DNA of 64,000 bases, taken from the NCBI RefSeq assembly GCF_947507565.1, contig NC_089185.1, forward strand, positions 1,612,001 to 1,676,000. The letters run 5' to 3'. The DNA comes from Oscarella lobularis. Its lineage: Eukaryota; Porifera; Homoscleromorpha; Homosclerophorida; Oscarellidae. The notes below the pieces were generated by a model. The model was not told the origin of the DNA. It made no database searches and saw only the letters and a program-made list of their open reading frames with translations. Of the stretch, positions 10,394 through 21,312 are shown piece by piece. Each line of letters begins with the position of its first letter. Positions within the stretch are counted from its first letter, which is position 1. A program made the translations under genes and the position numbers.

Positions 10394-13300
10394 ATGCCAC
10401 CAAAAAGAAAGAAACCGTCTCATCAGCTTTCCCCAGCAAAGCGGCTCAGGAGATATCGAAATGAAGAGTCCCAGTCCAAAACGCAAGAGCGCCTAGAACG
10501 AAATCGTCAAAGAAATCGTGCAACGAGACGTCGTAACGATTTATCAAGAACGGCATATCAAACAGCTTCCTCCCCTTCTCACTGTATGCCTCTTAGATCT
10601 CTATCACCCCTACCATCACCGCCACCGCCGCAACAGCCACCACCACCACAGCCAGTTCCTGCCGTTGCAGCTAGATCTTACCCTCCTATTGTATCTTCTG
10701 TTAGTGTAGATGAAGAAGACCAACTACCACCACCAGTTTCTCCCGTTGCAAGTAGATGTTCCTCTCCTACATCTGTCATTAGTGAAGATGAAGAGGACCA
10801 ACCCATTAGTGAAGATGAAGGAGACCAACCATCGAACGCACCGTCTGATCCTTATCCGAGGCGAACGACCGCAGGTTTCAGCCACAATCCTACGTCTTCC
10901 TTTACCCTTGGCAACGTTGGTCCAATGAACGTCGTCTGTCGTTTTTGCCAAGCAAAGAGATGGCGCGGCGAGGCTCCATCCATCTGCTGCTCTTCAGGAA
11001 AAGTCAATCTACCTCCTCTTCTCCCTCCACAGCCTCTTTTACGTTATCTCTGCGAAGACGATCGTGAAGCTATTTCTTTTAGAGGCAACATACGAAAATA
11101 CAATTCCTGTTTTCATATGACTTCATTTGGAGCTGACAGAAGAATATTAGAACCAGGTTTCATGCCCACTTTTAAAATCCAAGGGCAAGTTTACCACAGA
11201 TTAGGTTCCCTAATGCCAGACCAAGGATCTCAGCCGTCCTTTTTACAAATATACTTTATGGACGATCCTGTACGCGAAGCACATTGACTCTCAAAGATTA
11301 CCTGCTATGCTCAATCACGCGACTATCTTATATCTTCAACACATGCTTCACGAAAACAACCCACACATGCAGATGTTTCGATCTGCCGCTGAACAAGATG
11401 TTTGCAAGACCATGAAATTATCATTCGTGCCGACAAAACTCCTACAGGTGAACATCCTCGCCGTTACAACGCTCCCTCTGCTTCTGAAGTAGCAGCAATT
11501 ATAGTAGAAGGAACTGAGGCAAACTTCAGAGACATCGTCCTATCCCAAAGGAATGGAAGTTTGAAAAGAGTGAACGAAACTCACCGTTTATACGACCCTC
11601 TACAATATTCTTTACTCTTCCCTCGCGGTGAAGACGGTTACTACCTCAAGATCTGGCAAGTTGATCCAAAAACACGACAAGAAGACATCGAAAAGCGAAT
11701 AAGTCCTCTCCAGTTTTACAGCTACAGGGCAATGTGCCGCGAGAACGAATTCAACACTCTACATTTGGCTGGCAAGTTGTCGCAGCAGTTTTTTGTTGAC
11801 ATGTACGCCAAAATTGAGTCGGAAAGACTTTCCTTTCTCCGATACAATCAAAAAACTCTACGAGTCGACGACTACATTCACCTTAGACAAGCTCTTCAGA
11901 ACGATAAAAATCCAGACGCCATTGGGCAACTTATTGTACTTCCCTCAACTTTTGTCGGTAGCCCAAGATACATGCATGAACGACTTCAAGACGCTATGAC
12001 GTACGTAAAATATTACGGCCGTCCTGATCTCTTTATCACTATGACATGCAACCCAAACTGGCCTGAAATCAGTCAAGAACTCCTTCCAAATCAAAAGCCA
12101 CAAGATCGTCACGATTTAATTGCAAGAGTTTTTCATCAGAAAGTAAAAAATCTGATGAAACTTATCCGTCAGAAGATCTTCGGTTCTTCTCTTTGCCACG
12201 CTCACACCATTGAGTGGCAGAAACGCGGCCTACCTCACGTTCATCTCCTTGTTTGGCTACAAGAGAAAATACGTCCTAGAGACATTGACTCTGTCGTCTC
12301 TGGCGAACTTCCTGATCCCCAATCGGATCCGGAACTTTTTGCATTAGTGAAAAAACACATGGTACACGGTCCCTGTGGAGAGCTCAATCCTACCTGTCCG
12401 TGCATGAGTGATCGAAAAATGCACAAAGTCGTTCCCTAAATCTTTCACGGAACACACAATAACCACGGCAGACGGATATCCCCAATACCGAAGACGCTCC
12501 CCCGATCAAGACGGAATCGAAACTCAAATAAATCGGCATACAATTGACAACAGATGGATCGTTCCGTACAATCCATTTCTTCTGCAAACATTCGCTTCTC
12601 ACATCAACGTCGAAATTTGTAGTTCCATTAAGGGCGTCAAGTACATCTGTAAATACATTCATAAGGGGCAAGACATGGCCATTTTTGGTGTTCGAGACCA
12701 AGACAGAAACGATGAAATTAAGTGCTTTCAGGCTGCTCGGTATATATCCACGAATGAAGCGATGTGGGAATATTTAGCTTTTCCATACACGACCACCACC
12801 CTACAGTACAGCAACTTAGCGTTCACCTAGAAAATGAACAAAGAATCTACTTTACGTCTCAAATGCCGGATCGCGAGCAGCGCAGCCACCTCCTTCGACT
12901 ACCCTTACGCAATTCTTCACACTTTGCACGCACGACGACTTCGCCAAAACTTTGCTATACAACGAAACTCCGAAGTACTACAGGTGGACAAATAAAAATT
13001 GGCAAAGGCGAAAACGAGGTATATCCGTTGTAAACTATCCCCAAATTAAAAAATCCTCTACCATCTGTTGAGTGTACACCGTCCATCCTAACAACATCGA
13101 GTGCTATCACCTACGACTTCTTCTTCACACTGTTCGAGGACCGACGTCCTTCCAGAAGCTAAAGATCGTTGACGAAGAACTATGTGCCACATACAAAGAA
13201 GCCTGCAGACGTCGGGGCCAGTTAGAAGACGACGATCACTGGAACTGAGCACTAATAGAAGCTTCAATTACCCAAATGCCAAAGCAAATTCGCGACATGT

Positions 13301-15004
13301 TTGCGATCATGCTTCACATGCATGTGTTCCATTTCCAATCCTCTGTCCTTATAGGAAACTCACCAAGAATCCATGTCTGAAGACTATTTGCGTCACAGCA
13401 GAACTCTAACAAATAATTCTAATCTACCGTATAACCAGGGAATCTTTAACAGAACCATCATATACTTGGAGGACAAAATCTTATCTTTTTCCGGTGGACA
13501 GCCTCTAACACTACACGGTCTTCCTTCCCCTGACAGAACAAATGAACTTCGTGACGACTTGCCAAGAGAAGTTGCTGCTGAGTACGCTTACGACGTAAAC
13601 AGTTTGGAAGAAATTGTCGCTAACAGAACACCTCTTCTTACAGATGACCAAAGAGAAGCCTACCAAAACATTTTACTTCTTTTAGATCAGCAATCCACCG
13701 GTCATATCGTTTTTCTTGACGCTCTCGGAGGAACGAGAAAAACTTTCCTTCTCAATCTTCTTCTAGCTAAAGTTCGAACTCACAGCGACATAGCAATTGC
13801 CGTCGCGTCTTCCGGAATTGCAGCCACACTCCTTACAGGAGGTAAAACCGCTCACTCCACCTTCAAACTCCCTCTCAACTTGCACAATGCTGATCAACCT
13901 ACTTGCGCCACTGAAAAAGCATCCGCAAAAGCGGAGTTACTCCGACTTGCTAAACTTATTGTCTGGGATGAATGCACGATGTCTCACAAAAAAGCCTTTG
14001 AAGCCCTCAACACAACACTTCAAGACATACGTAACAACGACTTACTAATGGGTGGCCTCACAGTTGTTTTAGCAGGAGATTTTCGTCAAAAACTTCCCAT
14101 CATACAAAAAGGAACTAGAGCCGACGAAATTCACGCATGCCTCAAATCATCTAGAACTCTCCGGCCCCATGTTCGAAAGCTTCACCTTCGTAAGAACATG
14201 AGAGTTCACAGATTTCAAGACGAAAATGCCGGGCAGTACTCAGACCTACTGCTCAGAATCGGAAACGGCCAATTACCCCGTAATCCCGAAAACGGTTTAA
14301 TAACTATTCCTTGCGGAAAGCTGACCCCGACCCTTGACGAATTACAAGACCAAGTCTTTCCCTCTCTCGCCCAGAATTACACAGACATTCATTGGCTTTC
14401 AGAAAGAGCCATTCTTGCTCCCACTAACGAATCCGTTTACCTCATAAATGACAATCTTCTCAAACTGATTCCCACTCAAGAACGACACTACATCTCCATT
14501 GATACAACAGTCAAAATTGATGACGCAGTCAACTATTCCACTGAATTTCTAAATTCTCTTAATCCAACCGGACTACCACCTTATATCCTCACTTTAAAAA
14601 TTGGTGCTCCTATAATGCTTCTTAGAAACCTTGACCCACCCAAACTCTGCAATGGTACCAAACTAATAGTTCGACAACTTCGCGCCAACGTAATCGAAGC
14701 TACTATAGCAGTCGGACAATATGAAGGAGAACACGTCTTTCTCCCACGAATTCCTCTAATACCTTCAGATACTACAATACCATTCAAACGTCTACAATTT
14801 CCTGTACGAACATGTTTTGCAATGACAATCAATAAATCCCAAGGCCAAACACTTAACACCGTCGGTCTGTACCTCGCTTCTCACTGTTTCTCTCAACGAC
14901 AGTTTTACGTCGCCTGTTCTCGCGTCAGCACACCCGAAAACATCTGCATCCTAGCTGAAACTAACGAAACGGCTAATGTAGTTTACACTGAAATCCTCAG
15001 CTAA
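10394..15004 (+). pseudogene. Helitron 1 Rep-helicase transposase (frame-broken)
   Basis: In order: a basic N-terminus with a Pro-rich linker; a zinc-knuckle segment (CRFCQAKRW); the Rep region with the two-His motif GLPHVHLLVW; the YxxxY motif of the nicking site (KYICKYIHKG); and a Pif1-like helicase C-terminus (13373-15004) ending in the usual INKSQGQTL and YVACSRV motifs. The frame switches near 11287, 11400, 12425, 12790, 13040 and 13370. Walker A reads GGTRKT: AGA at 13736-13738 replaces the invariant Gly codon, so the ATPase should be dead even if frames were ignored. The layout matches Helitron 2, which is intact. Confidence 0.9.
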
Positions 15005-15090
15005 ATCCCACAACAACTGCCTATTTCCGTCGCCTTTAATGCCAACAGATACAAAGTTTAGTCCAAATGTTTATATCCTCTACGCAACAT

Positions 15091-15116
15091 CCCGTCGAAG
15101 AAGGGTATTCAGCTAG
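15091..15116 (+). promoter_or_regulatory. Helitron 1 3' terminal hairpin and CTAG end
   Basis: CCCGTCGAAGAAGGG can form a short stem (CCC..GGG); nine bases later CTAG ends at 15116 before a host T. The Helitron 2 end has the same design with a stronger stem, so stem decay in this copy fits its age. In known Helitrons this hairpin acts as the transposition stop signal. Confidence 0.8.
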
Positions 15117-15512
15117 TGTTATACTGACGCGGAAAAGATATCGTTAGAGCCTTCTGGACATGATTTCCTATAAAGGTGATTTCCTATAAACGTTCCGCCG
15201 AAAAAAACTTGTCTGTCAATCTTGCATTTAGACAGTGCAGCGTCAGGAGCTCTGATGCAAACTTCAGCCCCTTTTCTGGTGGCGAGATTAATCAAACATT
15301 TTGCTTCTAAATGCGTTAATACGATGAAAGGCAGGGGGTATTTTGGGTGTAATTGAGCCCTACAATTTTATTAGTAGCGCTGCTTCTTTTTGCATCTCTC
15401 TGGCACTCCTCGGTATCCGAAAGGCACGACTACGCAAGATGCAAAGGAAAGAGTGCCGCTCTTTCTTCTAACTAACTCTTACTCACGGACACGTGCGCGA
15501 ACCCAAAGACGC
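15117..15512. other. No gene seen
   Basis: Flank after the Helitron 1 end. No coding frame or repeat recognised. Confidence 0.4.
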
Positions 15513-15880
15513 TTTCGGCGGCGAATTAGCCTCGGTCCCAGACCCTCTCGCATCCCGGATGCTCCGTTCCTGCGAGAGAGGTAACCCGTATGTCCCCCGA
15601 TAAGAATCGGTCCCCTAGGGGAGACCCGCCGAAGGAGAAGCAGCGTACGGCCCGCAAACGATGGCATGAACGGCTGGAGTATGCGATTTTAGCCTACTAA
15701 CTCGTCTTGGGCGAGTGCCGGAGTGTACTGCTCTTTGCTAACTCTATTGTTTCCCCTCGTCATAATGCGTGGGCAAATGGGCGTGGATGGGGCGAACCGA
15801 ACCAGACCCTCTCTCGCAGGAATGGAGCATCCGGGACGCGAGAGAGGGTCTGGGACCGAGGCTAGCGGCGAATCGGGGCG
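15513..15880. repeat. Inverted repeat with about 65-bp arms
   Basis: The arms (about 15513-15585 and 15800-15880) share GCCTCGGTCCCAGACCCTCT, CGCRTCCCGGATGCTCC and TTCCTGCGAGAGAG in opposite orientation with few mismatches, around about 215 bp. Each arm is also partly self-complementary (GAGAGAGGGTCTGG). It is probably a small foldback or MITE; no target duplication was found. Confidence 0.65.
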
Positions 15881-16255
15881 AGCTGCACCACAAGAGAGCC
15901 AACGCCGGGCCCTCGCGACACCTCTCCACTGCCTCATCTGTCGCACTAACTGACGGATCAGTTTCAAGTCGACTTGCGAAAGAGAAAAATGCATGGGGCC
16001 CCCAATCGTGCGATTCGAACGGAAAGCTTACGCGAGATCGTTCGCGAGCGTACGGAAAGTCCGAAAAGAAGTTACAGAGTACCGAAAGGCGAAACGCGAT
16101 CGACCTTCGACTGGCGTCAGACCTCTTTCGTCACAAGTGTAGCTATATAGCGATGACGTCGACGAAACAGCAGCTGATTGCCCGCCACGACTGTCCCACT
16201 TTGCCACTTCGATGATGTGGAGCTAAGAGATAAAGTCATCTCAGTCAGCTAACCG

Positions 16256-16840
16256 CTAGCCTTGCAAGCCAGTCCCTTCTCCCTTATCTCCCGTATAAAC
16301 ACGGAAGGGGACAAGGGCCTGGTACCACTCGTCTGCGTCATGGCCCACAAGCGGGGTGCGGCATGGTGTGGCCCGGCGTGTCTAGATTACAATAACTTAG
16401 TTAGCCGACGATTACATCACACGCGCGTACGTTACTGTAGAAGTAGCTTAGCCCGGTCCAGTACTGTAAAACAATGCCAAAGGTAAAAACTACACGTCCT
16501 ACAAAATAACCTTCGCGTTTGGGGTCAATCTGAGCTATTCCAGAGCGGAAACGAGTCTACTACTACTCTGGAATAGCCCTAAACGCGAAGGTTATTTTGT
16601 AGGACGTGTAGTTTTGACCTTCGGCATTTTGTTTTTACAGTACTGGACTGGGCTAAGCTACTTCTACAGTAACGTACGCGCGTGTGATGTCATCGTCGGC
16701 TAACTAAGTTATTGTAATCCAGACACGCCGGGCCACACCCTGCCGCACGGGGCTCGTGGGCCATGAGGCAGACGAGTGGTACCAGGCCCTTCCGTGTTTA
16801 TACGGGAGATCAGGGAGAAGGGACTGGCTTGCGAGGCTAA
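16256..16840. repeat. 585-bp near-perfect foldback element
   Basis: The left arm (16256-16545) and right arm (16566-16840) are reverse complements over almost their whole length, with an indel of about 8 bases near 16310 and scattered mismatches. The loop is only about 20 bases (16546-16565). The tips read CTAGCCTTGCAAGCC and GGCTTGCGAGGCTAA. Transcripts across it would form a very long hairpin. No protein is encoded. It could be a foldback transposon, a long-armed MITE, or two fused copies of one element. Confidence 0.85.
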
Positions 16841-16855
16841 GTATGATTATAATTA

Positions 16856-17536
16856 TCACAGAAAAATGAGGAAATAAATAGCGCAACGACGCCTACAAAA
16901 AAACAGTGTCATGCGCAACGGCGCAGAAAAAAGCGCAACGGCGCCCAGGAAATAGCGCAACGGCGCTTGCAAAGTTACTTGTCGCGCTTGTTGGCGCGCT
17001 TGGCGTCCGGTACGACGCGCGAACGAAGCGTCATGCGGGGAGGGAGTTCCTTTGCGGGGGCCCTCCCGGTAGCAGCGTGAGCGGCGGGGGGGAAGGTCGT
17101 CCGTTCCCATCGGCCGTAACTGCGGAATGTCCTTCGACGACTTTGTCGGCGGCAGTGTCAACTTCCGCGCCGGGGGCGGGTCCGTTCCCATCGGCGTTAT
17201 CTGCGGGGGTCCTTCGACGACTTTGCCTGCGGCAGTGTTAACTTCCGCGCCGGCGGCAGCCTGAGCTGCGGCGGGGGCGGGTCCCTCCCCATCGGCGTTA
17301 ACGGGGGGTCCTTCGTCGGCGGACAGGTCTCCTTCGTTGTCGGAGGCTGAGTCAGCGGCGGCGGAGGGGTATCCTTCGGGAGCCTCGGCGGCCGCAGAGT
17401 TAGCGGCGGCGGAGGGGGAAGCGTCGTCGTCCGTTTCGTCATCGTCTTGAATGGCCACCTTTGGCTTGCGAAAGCTCATAAATGGAATAGCTTCTAGCTT
17501 AATTTCTTTTCTTGCAGCTTTTACGCACATCATCAC
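16856..17536 (-). CDS. Acidic, Ala/Pro-rich low-complexity ORF (doubtful)
   Basis: 226 codons on the minus strand. The start (MSFRKPKVAIQDDDETDDD) looks protein-like, but the remainder is Ala/Ser/Glu- then Pro-rich and coincides with an imperfect GC-rich tandem repeat of about 80 bp (about 17095-17310). Near its end lie three copies of GCGCAACGGCGC (16913-16975). Frames on both strands stay open because of the composition. It may contain one real exon at 17400-17536; the rest is probably repeat translation. Confidence 0.3.
   Translation of the reverse strand: MMMCVKAARKEIKLEAIPFMSFRKPKVAIQDDDETDDDASPSAAANSAAAEAPEGYPSAAADSASDNEGDLSADEGPPVNADGEGPAPAAAQAAAGAEVNTAAGKVVEGPPQITPMGTDPPPARKLTLPPTKSSKDIPQLRPMGTDDLPPRRSRCYREGPRKGTPSPHDASFARRTGRQARQQARQVTLQAPLRYFLGAVALFSAPLRMTLFFCRRRCAIYFLIFL
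16900..17320. repeat. GC-rich tandem repeats
   Basis: About three diverged units of roughly 80 bp share TCCTTCGACGACTTTG, GCGGCAGTGT.AACTTCCGCGCC and CCCATCGGCGTTA (17095-17310). Next to them, at 16913-16975, short copies of GCGCAACGGCGC recur at 20-25 bp spacing. GC content is far above that of the surrounding sequence. Confidence 0.65.
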
Positions 17537-17539
17537 GAC

Positions 17540-18269
17540 CTAATGACGACTTAGTATTAAATTTTCTAAGGTCTTTCACTTACGAGGACCCATGTAGGAC
17601 GCTTCTAAAATGGTGCTCCGGTTCCCTTTCTTGGTCACTTTTCCGCCATCTATTGCGTAGAGATATGAAAAGAAAGTCTGGAGTTCTGTCCTTTGTAAAT
17701 CAAACACGTTGATGCTCATTGTAGACTCGACCTCGTGTGACTGTTAGATTACAGCTTGATTGGACATTCTGGAGCCAATACGTCGCCGCCCCGGAGGCGT
17801 TGTCAGGGTAGTGTACAGTGCTTCTCAGCATAAATTTCCACTCCCGTAAAGTGCGCTAGCTCAGCAGCCGAACCTCGTACGGGGTCCCTGAAACGACCGC
17901 TGGGGTGGGGAGGCCCTAATCTACTTAGTGACGTCCTTCTCGTAGCCGTAGAACGGCTTTATTGTTTGCCGAACAATGCATGAAGACAATTCGTCGGCTA
18001 AATCCATCAATGCCGCCGTGTACAACAATGCGCCACCTAAAAAAAGAATAATTTATCTAAATTTGAATGCATTGATTTTCTAACCGTATCAGCTTATGGT
18101 TGCCGGCGATGTGCCAAAGAGAATTAGGACCTGCAACTCTATATCTGCGTTGATGTCATATCTTCCTTCAAACTTCGGCGACGTCGCATCAGGAGGTGAC
18201 CAACTGACTTGTGAGCGCCAACTTGCTTCCCGACGTCACGTAATAAACGGAGACACACATAGGCAGAGG
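17540..18269. other. No gene seen
   Basis: Only short overlapping ORFs. The segment follows, on the minus strand, the last recognised residues of the integrase-like gene, so missing 3' exons of that gene could lie here, but none was identified. Confidence 0.4.
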
Positions 18270-19037
18270 CTAGAATATATCGAGCCTCAAATTGAAGACT
18301 GGCACTGTTTGGTAACATTTCTGAAAGTAAGGCATGACATTGCCGATCGGATACGAGTGTCGTCGAGGCTCTGGAAAGCTGCCAACAATATACGTTCGTC
18401 GATCAATGGTCGACATCCAGCGCGTTGCAACTCCAACAGGATCAATGCGCAGGCAAAGTAGCCTCACTCTGTGAACAGGAACTTTGATGCTTTTCGAACG
18501 GAGTTGACTCCACACAGCCCGATATCCGCTGTTGGGATGATTACTCTTTACGTCTCGAGTCTCTTCAGTCAACTGCTTATCCGATACGACGGTGTAGGTA
18601 TCCGCAACACTAATGCGAAACTGCGCCATGCGGCGGCGAATCTTCGATGGAGACACTCCCAAAAGTAACGCAATTTTTGAAACACTGAAATCGTTCGCTA
18701 ATAAGTACTCTAGCTGATCCCTCGTTATGACAAAACGACTTCTTCCTCTTTCGCCCGTGCTTTCAACTTCACAGTGGTAGGAGGTACACGAGCCGTCTTC
18801 AATTTCATGCTGACTGTCCAGCAAAGGAACGCTTTGCGTAATTTGTTCAAAGACACTCTCTGGAAGAGTAACTGTAGCACTTATGTTCATTGCCGTCTTA
18901 AATAGGCTTTGAAGACGAGTGCGAATGCTCTCCACGAAGTCAGGAAAAGCTGCTGTATCGAGAAAGTTGTTAACGTCGCCCAGAATTGCCTCTAAGCGAT
19001 TCAAGAGAGCCTCCTTTGCACGTGGAAAATCAGCCAT
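18270..19037 (-). CDS. Integrase-core family protein, N-terminal part
   Basis: 255 codons from ATG 19037 (minus). Residues about 1-85 are helical. A helix-turn-helix segment follows (about 105-140: ITRDQLEYLLANDFSVSKIALLLGVSPSKIRRR). Then comes the region that precedes the integrase fold in a metazoan transposon-derived family (NHPNSGYRAVWSQL ... RLLCLRIDPVGVATRW). The expected catalytic part (a WHIDGNHK-type motif) does not follow: after about residue 215 the sequence is unfamiliar and stops, so the gene is truncated or continues in exons I could not find. The start codon lies 44 bp from a 19-bp tandem array. Confidence 0.55.
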   Translation of the reverse strand: MADFPRAKEALLNRLEAILGDVNNFLDTAAFPDFVESIRTRLQSLFKTAMNISATVTLPESVFEQITQSVPLLDSQHEIEDGSCTSYHCEVESTGERGRSRFVITRDQLEYLLANDFSVSKIALLLGVSPSKIRRRMAQFRISVADTYTVVSDKQLTEETRDVKSNHPNSGYRAVWSQLRSKSIKVPVHRVRLLCLRIDPVGVATRWMSTIDRRTYIVGSFPEPRRHSYPIGNVMPYFQKCYQTVPVFNLRLDIF

Positions 19038-19080
19038 TTCTGCTGCGCATGGGTTTTTTTATTATTCGTGCATGTGTTAC

Positions 19081-19400
19081 AGCGCTTCAAAGCAACAATA
19101 GCACTTTGAAGCAACAATAGCACTTTGAAGCAACAACAGCACTTTGAAGCAACAACAGCACTTCGAAGCAACAACAGCACTTCGAAGCAACAACAGTACT
19201 TTGAAGCAACAACAGCACTTCGAAGCAACAACAGTACTTCGAAGCAACAACAGCACTCCCAAGCAACAATAGCTGCACTTCGAAGCAACAACAGTACTTC
19301 AAAGCAACAACAACATTACTTCGAAACAACAACACCAAAACGTTGTTGCTTTGAACATAACAGCAACGTTGTTGCTTCGAAGTCCTGTTGTTACTTCAAG
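19081..19400. repeat. 19-bp tandem array with an orientation switch
   Basis: About 13 copies of GCAACAACAGCACTTCGAA (19 bp) run from 19081 to about 19335. The last copies (19336-19400, GTTGTTGCTTCGAAGT) run in the opposite direction, so the array ends in its own inverted repeat. ORFs on both strands across it (LLLLRSAVVASKCCCCF, KQQQHFEATTALRSNNST) are artefacts. It separates the integrase-like gene from the Mutator-like remnant. Confidence 0.88.
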
Positions 19401-19439
19401 CTCTTATTTTTGACGCAAATATACCGCCATATCAAATGC

Positions 19440-21019
19440 AGGACTATGTTGGTCAATGCTAAGTAAAAATTTCTAATGCCAAAAAATACGCAGTAAATTA
19501 TTACTATTTGTACTGCATCCTTTGGAACGATTTGCAGTATTGGGAAAAATACTGAAGTCAATGACATAGCCATCGAGCACAACCGCCTGTACACCGTACA
19601 AAGAACTAAAACCAGCAACGTCGACAATATCGTCTGCTCCAGCTCTAGTTCGATCTCGACATTGTCTCTTCACTGCTTGACGTGCTCTTCAAACACCTAC
19701 AAATAGGTAATTATCAAGACTAAAAATATAGTAGTAATCATTCAATTACAATTCCTGCAGATTCGGAGAGCGCCTCTATATGGAAATTCGAACTGTCGTA
19801 CAATGGAGGCGGGGGCATATTAATAACACCGGCAACACGAACAAAGCGGCTCGATACCTTCCTGATCCTATTGCAGCAAGGGCAGCACGGCGATTGACGT
19901 CAAAGCTCTGTCCGCGAACCCCAGGACGCAGACGAGACGTAAAGAATGTGTGCGATGCTTCGCAATTCTCGCATCGAAAAGAAATCTTGGACGAGAATCC
20001 GCGGCGCTCCTTCTCGTCTTCAAGCACGGAAATTCTGCCTTCTTTGCAAGTACCGCAAACGGCGAAGTTTGTAAGTGCCGAAGCGAGTTGCAACACGTCA
20101 ATTAGACAATACGTGGGTTGGTCGGCTCTTGAAAAACTTGTGAAATCGCTGGGCAATGACGTAGGCAATGCTCCAGGCCCAGAGCCGTATATAGGGAGAG
20201 CAGTCACATGAGCTTTCAATCACGTGATCGTCACGTGATCGATGCCTAGTTTGAACGGTCAAAAATGATTTTAATGTTTTTGTTACTATAAAAGCAGGAT
20301 TTAAATGAGGCTAGCATTACCTATTCAAAAAATTAATCGAGTATGGCTGTATTTTGATTTGTTGGCAATGAGGAGCTTTGCCAAGTGTTTGAAATGACGC
20401 CGTTCCAAATGAACAGTCACCAAACCAAACGTATCGTTGAGTAGCGCACGCTAGTTTGAATACTAAATCCTGCTTTTATAGTAACAAAAACATTACAATC
20501 ATTTTCGACCGTTTAAACTAGGCATTAAATAGCATTTATAAGCGATTTTGAGGCCAGTTTGTACGAAAAAAGGTATTGGAAGCCGGGTAGGATCCATGGG
20601 GCTGAAATGTGCATGACGGTTACTCTCAAACGAAGGCACAGTGCGGAGTCAAACTACGGAGGACAGTAGAGCAAACTAATTTAGGGACTTTTTGTTTGTA
20701 AACTAAGTATAGATTCACTTAGAAGAATATATACGTTGCGTTCTTGCTAAGAGAGTTGGACACAAAATGGCGTCCATGTCCGGGGTTGTCACTGATCTCT
20801 CTATATGCGGCTCTGTCCAGGCCCAGACCACGACGACGGAGCGTCTGAAAGCTTTTGAGCGGAAATTCCGGCGGCCGATTGTTCCGAAACGCTTTCTCGG
20901 CTAGTCCCGGAACTAGGAGGAGCTTCACCAGCGTTCTGCGACCTTCCGACAGTACGATCGATCAGGTGCCATTGCGTCCCACGAAAGCCAGCCCTTTTAG
21001 ACTTCGATTTCCGTCCCAT
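19440..21019 (-). pseudogene. Mutator-like transposase, broken N-terminal half
   Basis: Pieces in order on the minus strand: a basic start (MGRKSKSKRAGFRG, 21019); a zinc-binding stretch (FAVCGTCKEGR ... RCENC) with FDVNRRAALAAIGSGR (20219-19790); after a frame change, INMPPPPLYDSSNFH (about 19820-19740); and DIVDVAGFSSLYGVQAVV (about 19640-19560). This order and these motifs match the metazoan Mutator-like transposase whose N-terminus reads FxVNxRAxxAxxxIGKG followed by MNMPPP and DGTWxxRGFxSLxG. The catalytic region is absent; similarity ends near the 19-bp array. A MITE interrupts it. Confidence 0.7.
20242..20525. mobile_element. 284-bp MITE with 62-bp terminal inverted repeats
   Basis: The arms 20242-20303 and 20464-20525 are reverse complements with three mismatches (ATGCCTAGTTT..ACGGTC ... 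ACTATAAAAGCAGGATTTA). The 160-bp interior is non-coding. It lies between two pieces of the Mutator-like pseudogene, so it inserted after or during that gene's decay. The target duplication is unclear, so the superfamily is not assigned. Confidence 0.85.
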
Positions 21020-21312
21020 CGCAGCGAAAAACGATCGAAAAAAGCGAGAAAATCGAGGTATTTCACGGGTGCTTCAGACGCGCCTTAGCACAAACCGGAA
21101 TATCGCCGATTTCTGCTTTCTGCGGATCTAGAGCCATAGTCCGCAATGGAAACAGGTGACTAAAAGCTACAGAAGACAGTCTAAGCAAAAGAAACGGGAA
21201 AACGAAGCCATTTGGAGAAGATACAGAAACGACTTATAATTAGTTCTTTTTTAGCAACTTCGGAACGTCGCACAGGCCCAAAAACAGCACAATTGAAAGA
21301 GAATAAACATAT

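Larger units (their letters stand above)
6512..15116 (+). mobile_element. Helitron 1, full length, decayed (8,605 bp)
   Basis: The 5' terminus TCTACACTACTAAG starts at 6512 directly after an A. The 3' terminus is a short hairpin (from 15091) followed by CTAG at 15113-15116 and then a T. This is the Helitron pattern: 5' TC, 3' hairpin plus CTRR, insertion between A and T, no target duplication. The end sequences match those of Helitron 2 in this window. Inside, in the same orientation, are an RPA-like gene (7451-8701) and a Rep-helicase gene (10394-15004), both broken. About 1.7 kb between them has no counterpart in Helitron 2. Confidence 0.88.

Noticed and set aside
19081..19400. Regularly spaced repeat resembling a CRISPR array
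   Set aside because: Units are contiguous 19-bp tandem copies without unique spacers, and the surroundings are eukaryotic.
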